64,000 nucleotides of DNA from Bacillus_BD sp963787345 (lineage in GTDB: Bacteria > Bacillota > Bacilli > Bacillales > Cytobacillaceae), in assembly GCA_963787345.1 (NCBI GenBank), contig CAWBCW010000011.1, positions 62,001-126,000 on the forward strand, read 5' to 3'. The notes beneath the pieces are model-generated. The model saw only the letters and a list, made by a program, of their open reading frames with translations. It did no database searches and was not told where the DNA came from. Positions 17,191 through 24,757 of the stretch are shown piece by piece. The translations under genes were made by a program, and so were the position numbers. Positions within the stretch are counted from its first letter, which is position 1, and each line of letters starts with the position of its first letter.

Positions 17191-17202
17191 TACTTTCGGA
17201 GA

Positions 17203-18456
17203 TTAAACTTCCCAGCTGCTTAAATACTTCGTTTGTTCCTCTGTTAAAGTGTCAATGACAATTCCTTCGCTTTGCAGTTTTAATTCAGCGACTTTCTCAT
17301 CAACGGAAATTGGAACATTTAATATTTGCGGGTTTAGTTCTTTATAGTGCTCATTTATATATTCGAGAGAAAGAGCCTGCAGTGCAAACGTCATATCCAT
17401 AATTTCAGCAGGATGACCATCGGCTGCGCTTAAGTTCACAAGTCTTCCTTCACCAAGTAAATATAGCTTTCTGCCATCATTTGTTTTGTATTCCTCAATA
17501 TTGGCTCTCACTGTTCGTTTAGAAACGGAAATTTCATCTAAGCCTTTTTTGCTAATCTCAACATCGAAATGTCCAGCGTTTGCAAGGATCGCTCCGTCTT
17601 TCATATTTTGCAAATGCTCTTTGTTAATGACCTCATAGTTCCCTGTTACAGTAATGAATACATCTCCAACTTTGGCTGCTTCAATCATAGGCAGCACAGT
17701 GAAACCATCCATATGAGCCTCAATCGCTTTAATGTTATCAACTTCAGTCACAACAACTTTGGCACCAAGGCCTTTTGCTCTCATCGCTACACCTTTACCA
17801 CACCAGCCGTACCCAACAACAACAATTGTTTTTCCTGCCATAATTAAATTCGTTGTACGCATAATTCCATCAAAAACCGATTGACCGGTACCATATCGAT
17901 TATCAAATAAATATTTACATTGTGCATCATTTACCGCTACCATTGAAAAGGCCAGGTTTCCGGTATTTTCAAGTGCACGGTTACGAATAACGCCTGTTGT
18001 CGTTTCTTCACAGCCTCCGCGAACATTCACTCTAAGATCGGGTCTTTCAGAATGAAGGACAGTGACTAAATCTCCGCCATCATCAATAATTAAATCTGGT
18101 TTTGATTCTAAAGACTTGATTAGAAAATCTTTGTATTCCTCTGGACTCGGATTGTATTTGGCATAAACGGTTACACCATCTTCAACTAATGCAGCTGCGA
18201 CATCATCTTGAGTAGAGAGAGGATTACTGCCGCAAATGGTTACATTTGCTCCCCCAGATTGAACGACTTTCGCTAAATAAGCCGTTTTAGCTTCTAAATG
18301 AAGAGAAATGGTTACATTTAGACCTTTAAAGGGCTGTTTGTCTTTAAAGTAATCTTCGACACTATTTAAGACAGGCATATGATTTTTTACCCAATCGATT
18401 TTCAAGTGGCCATCATGTGCCAGTGATAAATCTTTTACAATACTTTTATTTTCCAT
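17203..18456 (-). CDS. ahcY: adenosylhomocysteinase-family hydrolase, short form
   Basis: Members hydrolyse S-adenosylhomocysteine (or S-inosylhomocysteine) reversibly using bound NAD. Catalytic motifs include IIDDGGDL, CEETTTG, NDAQCKYLFDNRYG and the NAD motif VGYGWCGKG. With start ATG 18456 after CAGGAGG it is 417 residues. GWCG in the NAD motif and a C-terminus ending TKYLSSWEV without the KPDHYRY tail match the short archaeal/Thermotoga type rather than the common bacterial and eukaryotic type. It converges on mtaD-mtnN. The extra 12 codons up to 18492 lack a binding site. Confidence 0.9.
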   Translation of the reverse strand: MENKSIVKDLSLAHDGHLKIDWVKNHMPVLNSVEDYFKDKQPFKGLNVTISLHLEAKTAYLAKVVQSGGANVTICGSNPLSTQDDVAAALVEDGVTVYAKYNPSPEEYKDFLIKSLESKPDLIIDDGGDLVTVLHSERPDLRVNVRGGCEETTTGVIRNRALENTGNLAFSMVAVNDAQCKYLFDNRYGTGQSVFDGIMRTTNLIMAGKTIVVVGYGWCGKGVAMRAKGLGAKVVVTEVDNIKAIEAHMDGFTVLPMIEAAKVGDVFITVTGNYEVINKEHLQNMKDGAILANAGHFDVEISKKGLDEISVSKRTVRANIEEYKTNDGRKLYLLGEGRLVNLSAADGHPAEIMDMTFALQALSLEYINEHYKELNPQILNVPISVDEKVAELKLQSEGIVIDTLTEEQTKYLSSWEV

Positions 18457-18524
18457 ATTAGTCCTCCTGATAAACAGTCTGATTCCATACATATAGGTTC
18501 TGTTTATTTTTAATAATCATGTGT

Positions 18525-18554
18525 ATTGTAAGTGATCTTTTGCTCCTTGTCTAA
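18525..18554 (-). promoter_or_regulatory. probable sigma-A promoter for ahcY
   Basis: On the minus strand TTAGAC (18554-18549) and TACAAT (18530-18525) are 18 bp apart, about 70 bp before the ahcY start. Confidence 0.55.
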
Positions 18555-18583
18555 TGTTACTTGAATCCTCATTATTGATTTGA

Positions 18584-18622
18584 TAAAAAAACAACCAACA
18601 GGTTTAATGCTCCTGAAGGTTG
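18584..18622 (-). terminator. terminator after sigK
   Basis: On the minus strand AACCTTCAGG pairs with CCTGTTGGTT (two central mismatches) and a run of seven T follows. Confidence 0.75.
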
Positions 18623-18641
18623 AAAGGTTACTGAAAAGATT

Positions 18642-19364
18642 TTATGAGTCTGCTTTTTTTCGTTTTTCCTTTTCATCTCGATAAAATTCATGGAACATTT
18701 TCATTAAGGCTCGTTTTTCAATTCTTGATACGTAGCTTCTTGAAATCCCAAGTTCTTTAGCAATTTCACGCTGTGTTTTTTCTTTTTGTAAATCGAGCCC
18801 AAACCTGCCGATGATCACTTCTTTCTCCCGATCATCTAAGACATCAATATATTCTTTTACTTTTTCTAGCTCCATATTGAGTTGTATCGTATCAATGACA
18901 TCCTCTGATTCTGATTTCAGAACATCGATGAGTGAGATTTCATTCCCTTCTTTATCTTGCCCGATTGGATCGTGAAGAGAAACATCCTTTTTTGTTTTCT
19001 TTAATGCCCTTAAGTGCATGAGAATTTCATTTTCAATACATCTTGCCGCATAGGTTGCCAGTTTTGTCCCTTTTCCATCGGAATAACTTTCAATTGCTTT
19101 AATCAAACCAATGGTTCCGATTGAAATAAGGTCTTCTGCATCTTCACCTGTATTTTCAAACTTTTTAACAATATGTGCAACAAGGCGTAAATTATGTTCA
19201 ATTAGCATATTTCGAGCATGTGGATCCCCTTCTGCCATCAATTGCAAATACTTACGTTCGTCAGAAGCAGAAAGTGGTTGGGGAAAGGCGTTGTTCTTTA
19301 CATAAGAAACAAGAAAAATAATCTCTTTGACCAAAAAGCTGAGTGCCGTAATAATTCCAGACAT
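18642..19364 (-). CDS. sigK: RNA polymerase sporulation sigma factor pro-sigma-K, uninterrupted
   Basis: Sigma-K drives late mother-cell gene expression. The 240-residue product starts with the membrane-associated pro-sequence MSGIITALSFLVKEIIFLVS, cut before YVKNNAFPQP at residue 21 by SpoIVFB in B. subtilis. Region 2 (LIEHNLRLVAHIVKKF, GTIGLIKAIESY) and region 4 helix-turn-helix (TQREIAKELGISRSYVSRIEK) are intact. In B. subtilis 168 this gene is split by the skin element; here it is continuous. ATG 19364 follows GGAGGTGGCGTT; the seven upstream codons to TTG 19385 are inside that binding-site region. Confidence 0.97.
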   Translation of the reverse strand: MSGIITALSFLVKEIIFLVSYVKNNAFPQPLSASDERKYLQLMAEGDPHARNMLIEHNLRLVAHIVKKFENTGEDAEDLISIGTIGLIKAIESYSDGKGTKLATYAARCIENEILMHLRALKKTKKDVSLHDPIGQDKEGNEISLIDVLKSESEDVIDTIQLNMELEKVKEYIDVLDDREKEVIIGRFGLDLQKEKTQREIAKELGISRSYVSRIEKRALMKMFHEFYRDEKEKRKKADS

Positions 19365-19509
19365 AACGCCACCTCCGCTAAACAAAATTTACTCACAAAA
19401 ACTGTTTAACTAATATCTATGTCTGTAAGGGTGATTATTTGTCTGTCCACTGAAAAATAAAAAATCAAGCCATGTATTCGAGAAGGCTTGATTTTTAAAT
19501 AAATAGAAG

Positions 19510-19594
19510 CGGATGCCTTGGATTTTTTAAAAGTATTTATCGAGCAAGCTTAGGTATTGTATCCAGGCGCAAATTCGGTGGAACGAATTTGATT
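19510..19594. repeat. double-hairpin intergenic repeat, family 2, copy 1
   Basis: An ~85-bp element (CGGATGCC, GGATTTTTT, TATTTATCGAGC, ATCCAGGCGCAAATTCG, CGAATTTGAT) closely related to 31683-31752. This copy is longer by about 10 bp and its first stem is degenerate; the second stem AAATTCG/CGAATTT is intact. It ends 5 bp from the pssA stop codon. Confidence 0.8.
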
Positions 19595-19598
19595 TAAG

Positions 19599-20138
19599 TT
19601 AAACTTTCTTCATGCGGAACGTACTGATCATAAGAAATGAAAGAATGAGATTAAGAAAAAGGAAAAATTGTGGAGGTAAAAATGAAATGGCTAAAAAACT
19701 AAGTGTCATGATGCAGCCTGCTGCGGTGATGGGAAGCCCTGTAAAATAGCCCTTCGTATTTGAAATATTAAAGCGTGCAAGTCTAAAAGCACCACATGCC
19801 ATGTAAAACACCGTAAAAAACGCGCCAGGGGCACCGAACTCAGATAAAATTCCTTGATATAATAGAAGCGCAGGTGCAACTCCAAATGATATAATATCAC
19901 TCATGGAATCTAATTGTTTTCCAAGTTCTGATTCAATATTTAATTTTCTAGCTGTCATTCCGTCGAAACGATCCAATAGAGCAGCGATAAAGATGAGCAA
20001 TAAACTTAAATTTAAATCTCCTTTGATACTGTTGATGATGGCAAAGCCGCCTAAAGTTAAATTAGCGAGCGTTAATACATTGGCACTTTGAGTTTTTAAC
20101 TTTTTGATCGTAAAATCTAATACGCCTAATAATGACAT
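19599..20138 (-). CDS. pssA: CDP-diacylglycerol--serine O-phosphatidyltransferase
   Basis: PssA makes phosphatidylserine from CDP-diacylglycerol and serine at the membrane. The 179-residue protein has the complete CDP-alcohol phosphotransferase motif, seen as DGMTARK then ELGKQLDSMSD, and several membrane segments in the C-terminal two thirds. The start follows GGAGTGAGGCG. It is divergent from psd, the next enzyme in phosphatidylethanolamine synthesis. Since psd is frameshifted here, phosphatidylserine may be the end product unless that frameshift is an artefact. Confidence 0.94.
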   Translation of the reverse strand: MSLLGVLDFTIKKLKTQSANVLTLANLTLGGFAIINSIKGDLNLSLLLIFIAALLDRFDGMTARKLNIESELGKQLDSMSDIISFGVAPALLLYQGILSEFGAPGAFFTVFYMACGAFRLARFNISNTKGYFTGLPITAAGCIMTLSFLAISFLPPQFFLFLNLILSFLMISTFRMKKV

Positions 20139-20257
20139 CGCCTCACTCCTTCTAGTAAGGGAATAACTCCTTTAGTATTCTATATAATAATATATAATTT
20201 TAAAGTTTTTATGCCTAATAGTAAAGGGACAAATGGGCCTTTTTTGGAGGGAAAATA

Positions 20258-21068
20258 TTGTTTGAAACCATATATAGACTATTTATTGACTTACTGAATA
20301 GGGAACAGATCTCGCGTAGTTTGGCTGCATTTTCAAAGTCAAAAGTTAGTAAGCTCTTCATCCCATTCTATTCTAAAATCTATCAAATTAATCTAAATGA
20401 AATGGAAAAGCCGATTAGAGAATACGAGAGTATTCACGAATTTTTTACAAGAAAATTGAAAAAAGGGACACGCCTTGTGGATCAAAATCGTTATGCTGTC
20501 GTGAGTCCCGTTGATGCGCTTCTTCAAGAAATTGGAAAGGTTGAAACTCATCATTCGATTATCGTGAAAGGGAAAACATATTCTCTAGAAGAGATGCTAG
20601 GGGGAGTGGACAAAGTCCAAAAATATGAGGGCGGAACTTATATGATCTTTTATTTAAGTCCGAGCGATTATCATCGCATTCATAGTCCTGTGACAGGCAA
20701 AATTACAGAACAATGGACAATGGGGACAAAGTCTTATCCTGTCAATAGCATTGGATTAAAATATGGAAAAAGTCCTTTGGCTAAAAACTATCGAATGATA
20801 ACGGAGATGGAGTCTCTAGGAGGAACGGTTGCAGTTGTAAAAGTCGGGAGCAATGTTTATTAATTCAATCGAAAAGCTGACAATGGAAGACCAATTAACG
20901 AAAGGCAGTGAAATGGCCTGCTTCTCTTTCGGTTCCTCTGTCGTGTTACTTTTTCAGGCCGAAACCTTTAGTAGAGAAAAATCCTTGGTTGTCCCTAGCC
21001 AAATTAAAGTAGGAGAATGCATTGGCTGGTTCAATGATGAAGACAAAAAAGAACCCCCTACTTTATAG
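20258..21068 (+). pseudogene. psd: phosphatidylserine decarboxylase, frameshifted
   Basis: Psd decarboxylates phosphatidylserine to phosphatidylethanolamine. The first part (TTG 20258 to 20863, 201 residues) carries the beta-chain with VVSPVDALL and YHRIHSPVTG and then ends VGSNVY. The second part continues in another frame from ATG 20853 (MFINSIEKLT) and contains FGSS, where the protein self-cleaves to form the pyruvoyl group. Removing one G from GGG at 20846-20848 restores VGAMFINS and a 269-codon gene, close to the B. subtilis length of 263. All else is well preserved, so the lesion is recent, or a sequencing error. Confidence 0.85.
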
Positions 21069-21071
21069 GGG
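21044..21071 (-). terminator. terminator after sda
   Basis: On the minus strand CCCCTA (21071-21066) pairs with TAGGGG (21060-21055), followed by TTCTTTTTT. It lies inside the last codons of psd. Confidence 0.75.
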
Positions 21072-21075
21072 ATAT

Positions 21076-21216
21076 TTAAGATGAAACTTTAAGTTTGTGG
21101 GATAAAGAGCGACGGTGAATTTCTGCTTCCATTAAATGAATGAAATCAGGGCTTAAACTTAATTCGTTTGCTTTATGGTAGGCTTCGATCAGCAGTTCAT
21201 CAGATAATCTATACAT
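21076..21216 (-). CDS. sda: sporulation checkpoint protein Sda
   Basis: Sda is a 46-residue inhibitor of sporulation sensor kinases (KinA, KinB) that blocks sporulation when replication initiates or is damaged. The translation begins MYRLSDELLIEAYHKANEL and ends RRSLSHKLKVSS, closely matching B. subtilis Sda in length and sequence. ATG 21216 follows GGAGGTGAATTCTGGC. It was too short for a long-ORF screen. Four DnaA boxes lie 150-250 bp upstream, consistent with the DnaA-activated sda promoter of B. subtilis. It is read towards psd. Confidence 0.95.
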   Translation of the reverse strand: MYRLSDELLIEAYHKANELSLSPDFIHLMEAEIHRRSLSHKLKVSS

Positions 21217-21367
21217 TGCCAGAATTCACCTCCATTAAAGTGGGATATCGAATAAATATTTATTAATCCGTTCTATATAAATCTATTTTTTGCATATCAT
21301 ATAGGTTGCGTTTGCTTAGCTTGTACCTTTACTGTATCAGAATTTATTCCGTAGAACAATCGTTCCG

Positions 21368-21465
21368 TTATCCACAGGAGCGGTGGATAACTTGTGACTA
21401 ATTTGTTTATAAATAGAATAAAGTGAATAAATCAGCCTCTCATTATGTGTATAAAGTTATCCACA
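21368..21465. promoter_or_regulatory. cluster of four DnaA boxes upstream of sda
   Basis: TTATCCACA at 21368-21376 (+), TTATCCACC at 21382-21390 (-, 8 of 9), TTATACACA at 21446-21454 (-) and TTATCCACA at 21457-21465 (+). They form two inverted pairs. In B. subtilis DnaA activates sda and a DnaA-box cluster is known next to yqeG, so this is probably both a regulatory and a DnaA-titration site. Confidence 0.85.
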
Positions 21466-21629
21466 GAAAAAAGATTGCAGAAAGATGTCGAACGATTTTT
21501 GAGGTGATTGGCTTTAAAGAGAGCGATAAAGTCCTTATGAATATGAAGCTCTTTTCAGCTCATCATAATATGAATTTTTTTGAACTAATGGCTCAAATTG
21601 GGTATGATGGTATAATGAAAAAGATCTAA
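21423..21629 (+). CDS. possible small protein of unknown function
   Basis: A 68-codon frame (or 41 codons from GTG 21504) ending FFELMAQIGYDGIMKKI. I do not recognise it. Its first codons overlap DnaA boxes and have no ribosome binding site, so if it is real it probably starts later. The C-terminal half has a plausible composition. An extended -10 promoter sequence lies inside its last codons. It may equally be a chance frame. Confidence 0.25.
   Translation: MNKSASHYVYKVIHRKKIAERCRTIFEVIGFKESDKVLMNMKLFSAHHNMNFFELMAQIGYDGIMKKI
21608..21616 (+). promoter_or_regulatory. extended -10 promoter, probably for the yqeG operon
   Basis: TGGTATAAT is a perfect extended -10 element (TGnTATAAT). No good -35 is seen 17 bp upstream. 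Transcripts would pass through the 218-bp repeat before yqeG. Confidence 0.45.
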
Positions 21630-21695
21630 ATTTGTCAGGATGAGAGAGAAGGATTTCATCACAGATTAAGTTTATGTTTTTTGAAGTTAGATGGA

Positions 21696-21913
21696 TGTCT
21701 AGCTCCAGCGCCTCGCTCCTAGTGGACTTCCCGTTTCTTCCGTAACGATTGCGTCAACATTGATTCGCACTATCGTATCGTGCTCATCGTGTTTCCTTTA
21801 TCTCAGTCTTGTTAGGGAAGAAACATCGACTGAAAACCGCAACGTCCTGTTGCGAACGTCGATGTCAGCATATCCTGTGTAAGTCATACGGAGCTGAGCA
21901 AGGCGCTTACGCT
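21696..21913. repeat. long structured intergenic repeat, family 3, copy 1
   Basis: A ~218-bp element beginning TGTCTAGCTCCAGCGCC and ending GAGCAAGGCGCTTACGCT, with AGCGCC/GGCGCT inverted ends. Internal complementary pairs are GTTTCTTCC (21733-21741) with GGAAGAAAC (21817-21825), CATCGAC with GTCGATG, and GCAAC with GTTGC. Shorter relatives are at 36743-36851 and 43681-43720. Elements with this type of end are, from memory, frequent in Bacillaceae genomes; I know no established function. Confidence 0.75.
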
Positions 21914-21934
21914 ATTCTAAATGGGGTGCAAAGT

Positions 21935-22450
21935 GTGTTAAAGAAGTTTCTACCAAATCAGCATGTAAAAAGTATTTTTGAAATAGAGCCTAATGATTTA
22001 AAGGAAAAAGGCATTAAAGGGATTATTACCGATCTTGATAATACTTTAGTTGAATGGGACCGACCCGAAGCAACACCGAAAGTCATTCAATGGTTTGAAA
22101 AGATGAAGCAAAATGAAATACAAGTGACGATTGTATCCAATAATAATGAAGCAAGGGTTAAATTGTTTTCAGATCCGTTGAAAATACCCTTTATTTATCG
22201 AGCAAAAAAACCAATGTCACATGCATTTAATCAAGCGGCTTCAAGAATGAATCTAAAAAGAGAAGAAACAGTGGTCATTGGCGATCAGCTTCTAACGGAT
22301 ATATTAGGTGGAAATCGCGGTGGTTTTCATACGATACTTGTTGTTCCGGTCGCTCAAAATGATGGAATGGCGACGAAATTTAATCGATTTGTTGAAAGAA
22401 GAATTATGAATTGGTTTAGAAAAAAAGGCTTATTACAATGGGAGGATTAA
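21935..22450 (+). CDS. yqeG: YqeG family HAD-type phosphatase
   Basis: A 171-residue HAD-superfamily phosphatase of the YqeG (subfamily IIIA) type. Motif I is ITDLDNTLVEWDRP with the nucleophile Asp, motif II is TIVSNNN, and motif III/IV is KKPMSHAF followed by VIGDQLLTD. The physiological substrate is unknown. The start GTG 21935 (MLKKFLPNQ, matching the family N-terminus) follows GGGGTG; the frame stays open upstream into a repeat element and that extension is not family sequence. It opens an eight-gene operon running to yqeM. Confidence 0.9.
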   Translation: MLKKFLPNQHVKSIFEIEPNDLKEKGIKGIITDLDNTLVEWDRPEATPKVIQWFEKMKQNEIQVTIVSNNNEARVKLFSDPLKIPFIYRAKKPMSHAFNQAASRMNLKREETVVIGDQLLTDILGGNRGGFHTILVVPVAQNDGMATKFNRFVERRIMNWFRKKGLLQWED

Positions 22451-22455
22451 TTCAT

Positions 22456-23559
22456 TTGAGTGAACAGTATTCTTGTTTTGGGTGTGGAGTCCAAATTCAA
22501 ACAGAAAATCCAAGTGACTTAGGCTATGCACCTTTGTCAGCTTTAGAAAAAGAGGAAATTATTTGTCAACGATGTTTTCGTTTAAAACATTATAATGAAG
22601 TCCAAGATGTTAGCTTAACGGATGATGACTTTTTACGTATTTTGAATGGAATCGGTAAAAGTGATGCGTTAATTGTTAAGATTGTTGATATCTTCGATTT
22701 TAATGGTAGCTGGTTACCTGGTTTGCATCGCTTTACGGGTAATAATAAAGTTCTATTAATCGGAAATAAGGTTGATCTTTTACCGAAGTCGGTAAAACCG
22801 AATAAAGTTATTAACTGGATGAAACATGAGGCTAAGCAGCTTGGGTTAAAGCCAGTTGATGTGTTTTTAGTGAGTGCAGCTAAAGGGTCCTTTATGGAAG
22901 AAGTGACTGAAGCGATCGAGCGTCATCGGAATGGCAAAGATGTCTATATTGTTGGCTGTACAAATGTTGGGAAATCAACGTTTGTTAATCGAATTTTGAA
23001 GGAAGTAACGGGGGAGGGGGACGTGATAACGACCTCACATTTTCCCGGTACAACTTTAGATACGATTGAAATTCCACTTTCAGATGGAAAAGCTCTAGTA
23101 GATACACCTGGAATTATTAATCATCATCAAATGGCTCATTATGTAGATAAGCGTGATTTAAAAGTCATTACACCGAAAAAGGAAATTAAACCAAAAGTGT
23201 ATCAGTTAAATGAAGAACAGACCCTCTATTTTGGCGGTTTGGCAAGATTTGATTATATAAAGGGTGGAAGACGTTCCTTTTCATGTTACTTTTCAAATGA
23301 AATAAACATCCATCGGACAAAGTTAGATAAAGCGGATGAATTATACAATAATCATGTCGGGGAAATGTTAACACCACCGAGGAAAGATGAAGTAGAATCT
23401 TTTCCAGAGCTAGTAAGACAGACATTCTCTATTAAAGAAGCAAAAATAGATATTGTCTTTTCTGGACTCGGCTGGATCACGATTAATGAACCGGGTGCAG
23501 TTGTAGCAGCATACGTTCCAAAAGGTGTTCATGTTTTAATGAGAAAATCTTTAATATAG
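22456..23559 (+). CDS. yqeH: ribosome biogenesis GTPase YqeH
   Basis: YqeH is a circularly permuted GTPase needed for 30S subunit assembly. The order of motifs is permuted: N-terminal zinc knuckle (CFGCG ... CQRC), then G4 GNKVDLLPK, then G1 GCTNVGKSTF and G3 VDTPG. The C-terminal domain contains YFGGLARFDY and IVFSGLGWIT. TTG 22456 after GGGAGG (22440-22445) gives 367 residues, near the B. subtilis 366; ATG 22438 lies in yqeG and overlaps that site. It follows yqeG without a real gap. Confidence 0.95.
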   Translation: MSEQYSCFGCGVQIQTENPSDLGYAPLSALEKEEIICQRCFRLKHYNEVQDVSLTDDDFLRILNGIGKSDALIVKIVDIFDFNGSWLPGLHRFTGNNKVLLIGNKVDLLPKSVKPNKVINWMKHEAKQLGLKPVDVFLVSAAKGSFMEEVTEAIERHRNGKDVYIVGCTNVGKSTFVNRILKEVTGEGDVITTSHFPGTTLDTIEIPLSDGKALVDTPGIINHHQMAHYVDKRDLKVITPKKEIKPKVYQLNEEQTLYFGGLARFDYIKGGRRSFSCYFSNEINIHRTKLDKADELYNNHVGEMLTPPRKDEVESFPELVRQTFSIKEAKIDIVFSGLGWITINEPGAVVAAYVPKGVHVLMRKSLI

Positions 23560-23591
23560 TATTGTTTTTTAATTTGGGAGGGGAAGACTAG

Positions 23592-24437
23592 ATGGAAAAG
23601 TTATACGGAGTGATTGGAGATCCCGTTGGACATTCATTGTCACCAGTTATGCACAATGATTTATATGAATTGTATTCAGTGGATGCGACATATCTTGCAT
23701 TTCATATAACACCCGAGAATCTGCAAAATGCAGTTAAAGGCTTTAAAGTGAATAATTTAGCAGGTTTAAGTGTAACTGTCCCGCATAAAACAACAATTAT
23801 GCCGTTGTTAGATGAAATTGATCCATTGGCACAAGCCATTGGGGCAGTAAATACAATTGTGAATGAAAATGGGCGTTTGATTGGCTACAATACGGACGGT
23901 ATTGGCTATTTAGAAGGAATTAAAAAGGAACTCTCTTCACTTACAGATAAAAAGGTGCTTTTAATTGGTGCAGGTGGTGCGGCAAGAGCGATTTATTTTA
24001 CGATGGCTCAAGCAGGAATGAAAAATATTGATATTACGAACAGAACCATTTCACATGCGGAATATTTAGTTGAAAATTGTCCTTTTCCTTCAAACTCTCA
24101 AGTACTTAGTTTGAAGGAGGCAGAAGAACAATTATCTAATTACGACTTAATTGTTCAAACGACATTGATCGGAATGCATCCGGATGTTGAGGCTTCACCA
24201 ATTTCTGTAGAAAATATAAAGCCAACTGCGTTCGTAAGTGATATTATTTATAGTCCGTTAGAAACGAAAATTTTACGAGAAGCAAAACAAAAAGGTGCCC
24301 GTATCCAAAATGGCCTGCCAATGTTTGTTTACCAAGGTGCACTTCAATTTGAAAAATGGACAGGGATATTCCCTGATACAGATCGAATGCAGTCGGTTTG
24401 TCTGAAACATTTAGAAGGAGAGTCAAAGTCATGTTAA
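23592..24437 (+). CDS. aroE: shikimate dehydrogenase (NADP+)
   Basis: AroE reduces 3-dehydroshikimate to shikimate in aromatic amino acid synthesis. The 281-residue sequence has the substrate motif GDPVGHSLSPVMHND, the catalytic Lys in VTVPHKT, NTDGIGYLEGI, and the nucleotide loop GAGGAARAIYF. ATG follows GGGAGGGGAAG. It lies 32 nt after yqeH and overlaps the next gene by 7 nt, an arrangement conserved in Bacilli where this biosynthetic gene is embedded in a ribosome-assembly operon. Confidence 0.96.
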   Translation: MEKLYGVIGDPVGHSLSPVMHNDLYELYSVDATYLAFHITPENLQNAVKGFKVNNLAGLSVTVPHKTTIMPLLDEIDPLAQAIGAVNTIVNENGRLIGYNTDGIGYLEGIKKELSSLTDKKVLLIGAGGAARAIYFTMAQAGMKNIDITNRTISHAEYLVENCPFPSNSQVLSLKEAEEQLSNYDLIVQTTLIGMHPDVEASPISVENIKPTAFVSDIIYSPLETKILREAKQKGARIQNGLPMFVYQGALQFEKWTGIFPDTDRMQSVCLKHLEGESKSC

Positions 24438-24721
24438 CAGGAAAACAAAAACGGTTTTTACGTTCAAAAGCGCATCATCTTAACCCTATCTTTCAAGTTG
24501 GAAAAGGCGGGGTTAATGAAAATATGATTAAGCAAATAAGTGATGCTTTAGAAACTCGAGAGCTGCTCAAAATTAGTGTATTACAAAATTGTGAAGAGGA
24601 TAGAGATGATGTAGCAGCGGCGTTATCAACGGGTGCAGCGGCTGAACTTGTTCAAATTATTGGAAATACAATCGTATTATATAAAGAATCTAGAGAAAAC
24701 AAGCAAATTTCATTACCTTAA
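24431..24721 (+). CDS. yhbY: YhbY family RNA-binding protein (YqeI)
   Basis: A 96-residue CRM-domain protein. LTGKQKRFLRSKAHHLNPIF is the family N-terminus and VGKGGVNENMI gives the GxxG-type RNA-binding loop. E. coli YhbY associates with pre-50S particles, so a ribosome-assembly role is likely. ATG 24431 (after AAGGAG) overlaps the aroE stop; the frame is open to 24398 inside aroE but without a binding site. Confidence 0.93.
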   Translation: MLTGKQKRFLRSKAHHLNPIFQVGKGGVNENMIKQISDALETRELLKISVLQNCEEDRDDVAAALSTGAAAELVQIIGNTIVLYKESRENKQISLP

Positions 24722-24757
24722 GGTTGACTCTATTCTAAATAGAGAGGTGCGATTTCA

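Noticed and set aside
19364..19440. Sigma-E/sigma-K promoter upstream of sigK
   Set aside because: CATAGATAT on the minus strand resembles a -10 box, but no -35 element lies at an acceptable distance, so it is not listed.
20840..20865. Programmed ribosomal frameshift in psd
   Set aside because: There is no classic slippery heptamer, stimulatory structure or internal binding site; a single added G explains the break fully.
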